A DNA stretch of 64,000 nt from Vermamoeba vermiformis (Eukaryota > Tubulinea > Echinamoebida), in contig JBEWZL010000267.1 in NCBI GenBank assembly GCA_045837725.1, positions 1 to 64,000 on the forward strand. Direction: 5' to 3'. The position numbers and the translations under genes are program-made. Positions 10,531-20,385 of the stretch are shown here, one piece after another (the first letter of the stretch is position 1; each line of letters starts with the position of its first letter). A model generated the notes under the pieces. The model was not told the origin of the DNA, did no database searches, and saw only the letters and a list, made by a program, of their open reading frames with translations.

Positions 10531-12263
10531 ATGGCAGCGTTCAACAGTGAATGCTTGATCCAGATTGAAAAAGTCCCCGAGGAAATTATAGTTTGGTGAG
10601 CATTCTTTGCATAGTTAAAGGAGCTCAAGAATTATTTATACTGCCTTGTTTAATTTGAACAGCTTAACATTCTTTATAGCAGCGGTTCGATCCAGATTGA
10701 AAAGTTCAAGAGACGGATTCAAGAACAAGGGTCATATTTTTTCGTAATTACGCTTTAGAAATTTTTGTATTATGTTAGGATATAGATTTTGATTGCCGAG
10801 CTGCCTCAGTAGTAATTCAAGCTAAAATTTCGAACGCAGTTTTAATTTCTCAACGCAATCTAGCAACACAAGTGCAAGTGAAATCGTAATGGCGCATATT
10901 GTAGCGCCATTTATATTACAATTATTGGTTAATCGAGTTTTGCAGCGATAGTCCACTGTTGAAGCGACGGACGACCCGTTACACGATTGAAGATGTGGCC
11001 TTGCGAGCTGAAGAACGGTATGAAAACAATTTTAAAAAAATAACAATGCAATAGCAATGGCACAATCCATATTCCAATTCTTTCAAAAGTAAATAGAATT
11101 AAGAAAAAATTATTTCCTAATTCAAATCCGTTTATGTTAATTAATACAGTCGCTTTGAGTGCCAAGAATCGCATTTAATAACAATCGCACATAATAACAA
11201 CAATTTATATTAATTATTTATTAGAGTCGCTGCCGAACAAACCAAGACCAAAAGTCCATCCGCCGAAAACCAGCATGATCGTTCCGCCTCGTACCGTTGT
11301 TGGTAAGCCAGTAGCTGTTAGAATGCCAACTGAAGTTAATTAATTATTTGAAATTAGATCTGAACCGGATGCCTTAGAAGCAGAGCTGTTGCCTTGATAC
11401 TCGCTTATGGTACGCAACAATGCAATGGAACTATATATTAATATTTCTTTTCAGGTCATAGTTCCAAGGTGCCATCGATCCGTCTGAAGTACTAGAAGAT
11501 CTAGGTCGCCGCATCCGTACAACGCTGCATGTATTAAACTTTGTATTTTAGTAAACGCGCGTTCATTAATATCAGACAATTTATTTTACAAATATGGAAG
11601 GTGGTATACGTCTGTCGCTTACCACCGATCGCCTTCCCTTGCTCTGGGCGCAAGGTGCCTTGCCTTGCTCTCAGGGTGTATACAACTTGCCTTACGCTAT
11701 GAGCAAGGCAAGGCTGATTTATTTTTTGTTGGGTAATTACAATTTTTAATTCTACTGCACTCCAATTTTAGGCAACGAGTTCAATCCGATATTAAATACA
11801 TTTTTAATCTGCTGATTAGACCATCTACAGAAGAAAATGCAAATCAAGATCGAGATCTTGAATCCATTCGCGATAACTGCGCAGCACTAGCTATTGTAAG
11901 CAAATCAAATACGCCAGCTTGAACAGCTGTAATTGGAATAAATGAAATCATTCTTCAATTTTTAGTGAAGTCCGACACAGCAGGATTTATTCTGTGTGTG
12001 CAAATCCTGTAAGGATTTTTTCTGTTCGTTTGTTTTGTTATCAGGATTTTTCCTTGGCAGGATTTTGTGGAGTATTCCTGCAAGGACTCCAGCCACCGTG
12101 ATAGTGAGCAAAGTGTTGATTGAGAATTGCAGAACAATTGACCCTAAACAATCTGCAACGAGACATAGAGCAATTAAAGGACAACACGACCCAAGAACGA
12201 CTCACTAAACTACAACAGCGAGCTGAAAGCTTTAAAGCTCAATTACAAAACAAACACCTTTAA
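10531..12263 (+). CDS. Tentative multi-exon coiled-coil gene
   Basis: A chain of short open segments bordered by plausible splice sites on the plus strand. They include MAAFNSECLIQIEK from ATG 10531, SPLLKRRTTRYTIEDVALR near 10950, GAIDPSEVLEDLGRRIRTTL near 11480, VQSDIKYIFNLLIRPSTEE near 11775, and a final exon from about 12131 with LQRDIEQLKDN and RLTKLQQRAESFKAQL ending at TAA 12261. The last two segments look like real coiled-coil coding sequence. The earlier joins are uncertain and some phases do not match, so the 5' part may be wrong. The inverted repeat pair overlaps this locus. It converges on the next gene with 17 bp between stop codons. The function is unknown. Confidence 0.35.
11612..11742 (-). 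repeat. Dispersed repeat, right arm of an inverted pair
   Basis: Reverse-complement counterpart of the repeat at 10089-10213. It shares the AAAAAATAAATCAGCCTTGC start, the AGCAAGGCAAGGCACCTT core and the GCAAGGGAAGGCGAT end. It seems to lie in an intron of the tentative gene at 10531-12263. Confidence 0.8.
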
Positions 12264-12280
12264 ATAAACCATAATCTTAC

Positions 12281-12601
12281 TTACCTTGGATAAAGCCTTT
12301 TTAGTTGTACGCGTCGTTCCAAAGCCGAGCCAAGTCGTTCCTGCTGCCGTTGAATGAATTCAATTTTGTAGTCGGTATCTTTCTCTGGGCGTTCTCCTAG
12401 TTCTTGCAAGGGCTGCATCCAAACGATTTGTTTCACTTTGTAGCTTACAGCTTGATAAAGAAGCCTGTCAAAGACCCGAAACTTCTTTGCCACCATGCAT
12501 TCATAGCATCGCCGCTCATTTCGATTGAGGTTGAGACCTTCAAAGGGATCTGGCACTGCTGTGGCGAGTTTGACGAACAAGTCGTACTTCCAATCTTCCA
12601 T
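12281..12601 (-). CDS. Small conserved-looking protein of unknown function
   Basis: Single-exon frame of 106 residues from ATG 12601. It is charged, mostly helical, and contains a Cys pair (RRCYECMVAKK) and a basic C-terminal helix (LERRVQLKRLYPR). The final codons run straight into GTAAGTAAG, so the stop could instead be read-through of a splice donor with a further exon not found. No signal peptide or membrane segment. It lies downstream of the histidine kinase on the same strand. Family not recognised. Confidence 0.45.
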   Translation of the reverse strand: MEDWKYDLFVKLATAVPDPFEGLNLNRNERRCYECMVAKKFRVFDRLLYQAVSYKVKQIVWMQPLQELGERPEKDTDYKIEFIQRQQERLGSALERRVQLKRLYPR

Positions 12602-12740
12602 GTTGTAAGTTAAATAATTATTCAATGACTACCAAGTGTTTAAATATTTTAAATATCTAATAACGGCTACTTAAATCTGAGAATTTTCTTCGATTTCAAA
12701 CTTTAATCAACAGATCGAGCGGGAATTAATTGGTTAAAAT

Positions 12741-12780
12741 GAGCGGCAAAAAACCGCTCTTTATGACCGTTGGTCATAAA
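12741..12780. repeat. Back-to-back double hairpin
   Basis: Two perfect stems directly abut: GAGCGG / CCGCTC with a 7-nt A-rich loop (12741-12759) and TTTATGACC / GGTCATAAA with a 3-nt loop (12760-12780). They sit in the 3' flank of the histidine kinase gene, 60 bp past its stop codon. Confidence 0.85.
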
Positions 12781-12839
12781 ATCATAAATGGCGTTACAGG
12801 AAACATAATACAAACCAACGAAAAATTAGTTGCATTTAT

Positions 12840-15800
12840 TTACACGTTCGTCCATTTCTTTAAAATGTCGCCAATTTTGTCTAACGTAGCTGGCTTGCTA
12901 ACAAAATCGTTCATTCCGACCTTGATTGCTTCCAAAACTTTTTCTGGCTGTGCGTATGCACTAAGTCCGATGATCCGCACTGGATGTGAAACATTTTTGT
13001 TTGCTTCAATTTCTCTGATGAGTCGGGTGACTTGAATTCCGTCCATTTCTGGCATGGCAATGTCCATCAAAATGAAGTCGTAAACGTCGGGCTCATACTT
13101 CTCCACAGCCTCGCGTCCGTTGTTCGCGATGACGCACTCGTAGCCTTTCTTCTTCAACAAACATCTGCACAGTACTTGATTGATGTAGTTGTCTTCAGCT
13201 ACGAGGGCTCTTCGCGTTGGTGCTCGCTCTCTTGTTGGTGGTTGTGTATTGGCAACTGTACTTTGAGCGTTCGATGCCACGACACGACAGTTGATGCTGA
13301 ACTCAAATCCGGTGCCAAACGCAGCAGACTCGTGTGGTATGACTGCAATGGCCTCGCCACCCATAATCTTAACCAAGTTGTTACTAATTGCCAGGCTGAA
13401 ACCAGTGTTGCTATAGTGACTTCCAACGCTTCGATTGGCAAAGGAATGCTGATGCATGGCGATAAGGTTGGCAAACTGTTGCGGGTCTTGTTTCAAACTG
13501 TCCGATGTTATGCGCGTTGTCAAACGACCGCATGAATGGTCGTCAGTTGTAGACATTGACTGTGAAATAGTCACCGTGCCTCCTTCGCTGACGTGTTCTA
13601 TTGTGTGAATAAACAAGGTGGCCAATATGTGATTCAAGCACCTTGTATCAACGAGGATCGCTTCCGCCTGAATCGGTTGCAATTGAACTCGAATGCTTCG
13701 AGCTTCTGTTTTTACGCTGAAGCGCTGAACGACGTCTTCAATCATTTTCTTCGCGTTGCATTCTGTTGGTGACAACTCAAACTTGTTGGAGTACATCTTA
13801 CTCAGGAACATGGCTTCATCGACCACTTGAGTTTGGTAATCCGTGCACTCTTCGATGTTGTTCAAATAATCCTTCATTTCCGTAACGTTATCAAGGATGG
13901 ATTGCTCTTCTTCGAAGACTTCTTTTTGAATGACATTTTGTAGCGCGAGTTGATGTGATGTTAACCGCTCTGAGAGAAGCTCCCAGTTACCAGTAATGCC
14001 GTGAAGAGGGTTTCTAATCTCGTGGCAAATCATGTCGATGAATTCATAGAGGGCTTCGTTAAGCTTTCGCAGTTCGTTAGTTTTCTTCTCGACTTCTTTT
14101 TCCAAATGAGCACGGAGTCGTCCTAACTCAAGATGATTTCGCACGCGCGCTAAGAGCTCTCTTTCCGAAAAAGACGTTTTAACGAGGTAATCGTCAGCAC
14201 CTAGACAAATATTTGATTATCACTGTGTCATAATAGCAGCATTGTGAATGTGTGTTACCTGCTCCTAGTCCTTCAACTTTAGCTTCTTCACCAGCACGAG
14301 CAGATAATAGGATCACTGGTATTCTCTTCGTTACCGCGTTATCGCGCAATTTCTTGATAAGTCCAAAGCCGTCAAGACGAGGCATCATAACATCGCTCAA
14401 AATGAGGTCAGGAGGGTCGTCACACGCGAGAAGATAAGCTGCCTCTCCGTCAACTGCTGTGGTCACAGTCCAGAACTTTGATAAGATGTGTTTGATGTAA
14501 TTGCGCATGTCAACATTGTCATCAGCGAGTAGAATTCTGTACGGCATTCGCTGTTGGCCAACGACTTCTTGCTCTTCGTGTGGCGCGTCTTCTTCAAGAG
14601 CATCGCTTGAGTTGAGCCAAGTCTTGGCTTCTTCAAGCATGTACTGCCTCGTGTTGGCGAGAACGTGTCGCTCGTTGCTCTCTCCAATCTTCTCTTTTGG
14701 CAAATGGGCGCTGCCGAGAGGTATTCTAACAGTGAAAGTTGTGCCTTCACCTAATTTACTTTCGGCTGTAATTTCTCCACCGTGCAACTTCGCGAGTTCT
14801 TGAATCATAGCCAGGCCGATTCCCGATCCTTCAAAGCTTCTTCCTTGCATGTTCTCGATGCGATAGAATCGTTTGAATAGATTCGGCAGTTCGCTTTCAG
14901 CAATGCCAACACCTGTATCAGCCACACTGAAGTAAACGCTGTCTTTTTCTTGTCTGAAGGTTATCTTGATGCTTCCGTTTAAAGTGAACTTGTACGCGTT
15001 GGAAATAAGATTCATGACGATTTTCTCCCACATGTCCACGTCAACGTAGACAGGCTGATCCACCGGGTGGATGTTGACAGTGTATTCCAACGAAGATTGA
15101 TGCATTAGAGACGAAAATAGTTGACAAAGTTCTTGCGTCAATTTGCCAAGGTCAGTTGGCACAAAAGCCACTTGTGCACGTCCAGCTTCGATGCGCGAGA
15201 AATCCAAAATTGCGTTGACCAACTTGAGAAGTCGCAATGCGTTTCGCTGAATCATGAGCTGGCGGACTCGTTGTGTAGACGGCAATGGATGACTTTCATC
15301 AGCGAGTGAATCAGCCAAAGGACCAAGCATCAAACTGAGCGGCGTTCTGAACTCGTGACTAATGTTGGTGAAGAATACTGTCTTTGCTTGGTCAATCTTT
15401 GCGAGTTCATCCAGTCTTCTTTGTTGCGATTCGTAGGCCCAGACTGCGTCGAAAGCTTGACCAATGTTAGAAACCACCAACGACACGAACGACTTATAAT
15501 CTTGATCGCATTCAATACGCGGACTTAGGCCGGCAATGAAGACTCCAACGGGAGCGCTCTTCGTTGTGGAAATTATAGGCGTGACAAGTGCATGTCTGCA
15601 AGGCTCGGGCCAAACTTTGCCGTAGATCTCGCCAACTATAGCCACCAAATCATCAATCTGCACTGTAGTCTTTTGATCCATAACATTCCACAACGACCAG
15701 ATTCCTGCTGTTTCACTGTCTTCAGTCACTTCTTCGGCACTGTACGACTTTCCTGCCTCAACTCCGGTGATGACTTGAAGTTTCAACTTGTTCTCTTTCT

Positions 15801-17190
15801 CGTCGTGCAAATACATCAGGGTGAATGGCAAGTCGGACGGATAGTTAGCGACGACCTTTGACAGTGACTGAACGAACTCTTTTGTCGTGCTTGTTTTGTT
15901 GATGTTGCTGAGTGCACGAACGGCAGCCAACCTTCTCGTTTGGTACACGTTCTTCGTTGTCTCCACGCCAGTATTGAAAACACCACCAACCTTCATGTTC
16001 TCCTCGTAGATCGGACAGAGCGTGTAGATGAAGTAGCACTCTTCGGCAAATCCTTTCCGTTCCATGACGAGCAGTGCGTCTTCATAAAAACTGGACGCTT
16101 TGCCATTCATTGCGCCTCTTAGCGAGTGGCCAATAGTACCTTCGAGTTCGCGCCAAACTTCTTCAATGGCTCGCTTTCCTAAAACTGGATGCTTCGCGCC
16201 AAGGAACGGCCTGTAACTGTCGTTGTAGAAGAATGTGAAATTAGGTCCCCACCAAATGCTCATCGGAAAGGAGTTCTTCAAACAAATGCTGATGCTGGAC
16301 ACCAAGCTCTGAGGCCAATTCTCCATTGGGCCAACGTCGGTTTTGGACCAATCAACGGCCAGAGTTAGCCGACCCATCTCTCCGCTCTGAGCAAGAAAAT
16401 TGACCAAGTCGGCGGTGTATCCTGTCATGGAGCGGTCAATGTACGTTGTTAGCCTCGTGGACCTCTTCGGTGATGAAACGACATCTGTCACAGCCGTTGT
16501 CTCTTGAGACGGGATTGTGAGTGTGAATAGCGTATTTCCGTGCATTGAATTGACGTTGATAACTCCATTCAGTGTCTTTGCGAGTATTTTACACGCTACG
16601 AGACTGAGCTCGAACGATTTATCAATGTGATCAGACCCAAAAAAGAAAGCTAGTCGCTGGATCTCTTCTGTGCTGGTAGTATGCGCAAGCTCCACGACGA
16701 ATGTCAACTGGGCAACATTAGATTTGTTCGCATACTCTTCTGATAGCGTAATCCTTGCTCGTGGATTTAGATCGCGGGCAGTGTTTATGAAGTTAATAAG
16801 AATAAGCTTGAGGTGCTCTTCTTTCAATTCAACCGATATCGCGTTTTCTTTTGCAGCCCGAATTGATATTAAATGATCGTTATTCTGAAAATACGATTTG
16901 GCATCTGCCACAATTTTTGACGGATTGAGCTGGCTTGATTGACAGTGAAGCGTATTTGTTTGCCATTTGGTCAAAATTAAATAATTCTCGGTGTCTATTG
17001 AAAGTTGTGTTGCCCTTCGTGCCAAGCAATTGAGGTATTTCTGTGTCTCGTTGGACAAATCTGAATTTGCTGAATTGTGTTTGAAGGTTTTTGCTTCGTA
17101 TTTTAGTTGACCTATATTTCGTAATATTTCTTGGTAGGGTTTTTGCAATTTGTTACAAAATGCTTCGATCTGTTGGTGAACTTCCGCCAT
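12840..17190 (-). CDS. Hybrid histidine kinase with repeated kinase and receiver modules
   Basis: 1430 residues in two exons (17190-14259 and 14200-12840). In order: an N-terminal degenerate histidine-kinase core (about 1-250) whose H-box reads FCNKLQKP, i.e. Asn where the phospho-His should be; a PAS-like part (about 290-400: WPQSL, FPMSIWWGP, FFYNDSYRP); a GAF-like part (about 430-600); a complete DHp/ATPase core (H-box FFTNISHEFRTPL, N-box NLISNAYKFT, G1 DTGVGI, G2 GSGIGLAMI); a first receiver (LLADDN, acceptor Asp in LILSDVMMP); a second DHp (MICHEIRNPL) with an ATPase domain lacking a clear N-box; and a final receiver (VAEDN, ILMDIAMPEMDG, FVSKP). It should work in a His-Asp phosphorelay feeding a separate HPt protein. 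No membrane segment, so it is probably cytosolic. A TTTTTCAG just before the ATG hints at a 5'-UTR intron. Confidence 0.93.
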
Positions 17191-17337
17191 CTGAAAAACA
17201 AAAATCAATAATGATATCAAATGAAACGATATTATCTCTATTTTTTATCATCCTTATTATTTCAAAAATGAGCGACATTAAACGAGGCAATTACCTAGCA
17301 GCAAGCAGGAAAATGCTGAACCGTTGTATTTCGTATT

Positions 17338-17930
17338 TCAAAAAATAAGATCCAAGATAACGGGGCTACGACTGCCGCCGTAAGTGTCTACCGGAAGAAT
17401 AATGCCAAAATAAATTGCGAGGCCAAAAATGCACGACCATTGCGCTGTTTTGAATAATTGAGGAGATCTACCACCACAGCTCCGAGCCAAACTGAACAAG
17501 TTAGTAAATAGTACTTCGGCGCCAAGAATAATTAGCTTACAAGCACAACGCTTTCTCGATCTCTGAATTGTGTTCTCGAGCCATTGCGTAATTTTTTTAT
17601 TTCCGTTTATGATCGAGCAGAAACGATTAATCTTCTCTCCGAATCGAATAACTAGCCTCGAACAATGACAAGTTAGGTTTATTAATATTTCAAGTAAAGG
17701 CTTCAATCGTTTTCGACGTGCCAAACTAATCCCGAGGAACGACCTCAAATTGCAACCTAAAAAATTCTAAGACACCGGCCAAAGTGGTGGAAAGAAAGAA
17801 GGTAATTAAAATTCGCGATATTTGGCAACCTAAATTTTGAATTAATTTTCGATCTAATTTTCGGATGAGCGCGCCCAGCACTGGAACGCGTACTAAAAAT
17901 AAAATGTTGTTTATGTATATCCTTTACTTT
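17338..17930 (-). CDS. Possible small membrane protein, model uncertain
   Basis: Between the histidine kinase and the carboxypeptidase the minus strand stays open in long stretches: a 137-codon frame at 17338-17748 with a hydrophobic segment IFGLAIYFGIILP, and in another frame upstream a segment ISRILITFFLSTTLAG that looks membrane-spanning. A good intron signal (donor GTAAGCTAATTA, branch ATTTACTAAC, acceptor TTGTTCAG, about 17550-17500) also points to a spliced gene here. I could not find a single model with a start codon and consistent phases, so only the presence of a gene is proposed. Family unknown. Confidence 0.3.
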
Positions 17931-17968
17931 TTTAGTCGTCAATTGTAATGACCAGTACGTATAGATTC

Positions 17969-20240
17969 TTAGAAAGGTTGCTCGTTGAGGAATCGTTCAA
18001 ACATGGCTGCAAAAAACCGAATTAAAATACGTATTCCTAATAACGAAATAACGCCACAAAATTAACTTACTGAAGGCAGGAACAGGCTTGAATTGAGGCA
18101 CCATGTGGCCAGCACCCTTGACGGTCAAGAAGGCGAAGTTGTGCCAGTACTCAGTGACCATGCCGCCGACTTGTTGGTTGTTGTCGTAGTACCATTGGCG
18201 CCAAGGAGTTTTCTCGGGCAAGCCCATCATATTCGAGGTCCAGTACTCGGTGCCAGTGTAAGGCACAGCTGCGTCAGTGTCACCGCTGAAGATCAAGATA
18301 CGCACGCCGTTTTGCACGAGCTTTTGATGGTATGGCACCACAGAGTTATCCAAAATATCGCTGTTGTAGTTGTTGTTAACAGTTTCGCTGCAAATACTCC
18401 ACTCAATGTTTTGTTTGTCCACGTGGATCGCGCGTTGAACTTCGGGTTTCTAAATAAAACCTCTTAATTAATCATATGAAACAATATTCGACGATAGTAT
18501 ATACACCATCGGTGTAAATATAATGCGGTAATCAATCATTACAAATGAAGAATTTGACGGTCAAGTCACCGTTCTAGATCGCGAACTTACGTTCAAATAG
18601 CGAGTGGCCTTCTCAGCGTTAGAGCAAGGAGGAACCAACATAGTGCTGCGTTTATTCATAGGCTTCTTAGTCACGAGCTTGCCACCGGGAGAGCGGTTAT
18701 CATTGGGGCGTTGATGGTAGCACTCAGAGTAGATGTCGTAGACCTGCATCCAGAAATTTTACTTTAAGTAAAATTCGTTGTAAAGCAAACGAATTTATGT
18801 TATTTATCGAATAGAATTATGTATAACCACCAATCATGTCCAATATTTAAATATATAGCGTCACTTACGTCAATATCGTTCATCATCTCAGTAATCGTAC
18901 TGACAGCGTCTTGACACTGAGGGCTCGTGGTGTCGTTGCAGTATTCGTAGACTTCGTTCCAAGTCTTAGTGCTGATCACACCGTGGCCGTACAGGAAAGG
19001 AATCAAAGCGACGTTGGCCGAATCCGCGTAAGGATCAGTAATTCCGTTACCAACCATAATACTATTGTTTCAAATTATAATCTTAATACGATGTTCCAAT
19101 ATATATTACTATTGTTGCTTACCCCTTCAAGTTAATTTGAGGGTTACCATTTTGGTTGCCAGTGATGACGGCAACAGCAGTGGTAGGAACGTAAACTCCG
19201 GCCTAACAATTCAATACATAAATATACGGTACTTAATGGCTAATGCTTCGTATTAATTTACGTCCTTAAACATATTTGTAAAATTGAGTGGATGTGCTTA
19301 CGTAAGACTCGCCAGTAATGTAGAAATCGTTATCGCGGTATTGAGGGTACTTGGCCAAGAAGGCTTGGATGGCGTTGTAGTTATCGGCAGCTGTTCGTAT
19401 ATTCCGTTAATATTGGACTTAACAAAGATCCGCTGGGATCGCGTGCTCGGATCACCCTGAGGTCGATTCCAATATGATAAAATATAACGTACCGGTTTGA
19501 GTATCACTGTTGGAGGTGTAATCGGAGGAAGTGTTGCTATAGCTGAATCCAACACCGGCAGGGGATTCTAAGTAGAGCATGTTGGCAAGCAGGTTCCAGC
19601 TAATTTGCGAATGTCAGCTACTATAACCGGTAATATTTAAAATATAATACGTTACCTTTGAGGCCGGGGAATGAGCTTTAAGTCGTCAGTGCTATCGTCG
19701 AACATCATGGGACCGTGTTCCTTTCAAATTCAGCGGTTAATAACCGAATAATTTATTAAAAGCTTAACTTACATAGAAGAAACCGTCCATAGAAGAGCAA
19801 CCAGGACCACTAACAATAGTTAATTACTGAAACTTTCCGTTCTGATGCTCGAAATTTAATTGGTCATGCATCGAAATGTCCCGAAAAACTTTGTCACCGG
19901 AAAATTCCAAATAACATTTTAAGAGTACTTAAAAATATTAAAATATTAAATTTACGTACCCGTTCAACCACAGAATAAGAGGAGCACTAGTAGAATTGCT
20001 TTGCGCTTCAGTGAACCAATAATGGAACGCACGACCATTTGAACTGTTCACGGTCAAATAACCTGAATATTGAGGGGCCAAAGTAGGACCGCTCTATAAA
20101 TAAAAATTTATTATTAATTATTTAAATCGAGGATCTCACAAATAACTTACGTAATAAGGCAAGTTCTTGATCAGATCCGAGTTTCGCGCCAACACGGCGA
20201 GGGCAGCAAATGCGGCCAACAAGATCAATTGTGCTTTCAT
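17969..20240 (-). CDS. Serine carboxypeptidase (S10 family)
   Basis: Exopeptidase that removes C-terminal amino acids in acid compartments (vacuole) or outside the cell. About ten exons with short introns, from ATG 20240 to TAA 17969. A hydrophobic signal peptide ([18 protein letters not shown]) starts the protein. The S10 hallmarks are all present: oxyanion-hole segment WLNGGPGCSS, catalytic Ser in TGESYAGVYVP, Asp in [17 protein letters not shown], His in [13 protein letters not shown]. Several Cys and Asn-X-Ser/Thr sites fit a secreted glycoprotein. The length matches carboxypeptidase Y-like enzymes without a long propeptide, so a direct secretory form is likely. It is transcribed toward the histidine kinase; no functional link is implied. 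Confidence 0.96.
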
Positions 20241-20385
20241 GGTGATTCGAAGATCGCTAGAATCAGAAGACCAGACAAGGAAGTCGACAAGGCAGGTGAA
20301 TTTCGAGATCAGAAACTTTTCGGAAAAGAATCTTCTTTGCGTAATTCGTGGCTTGATGTGCGGGGTGATTATGATTTGCCGAACC

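Noticed and set aside
10680-10700. GGTTCGATCC resembling a tRNA B-box
   Set aside because: No A-box, no acceptor stem and no cloverleaf can be drawn around it; the same words recur in the nearby duplicated ATCCAGATTGAAAA motif.
12730-13035. Plus-strand frame starting near 12730 over the end of the histidine kinase
   Set aside because: It is the opposite strand of a well-supported receiver domain and starts inside a hairpin.
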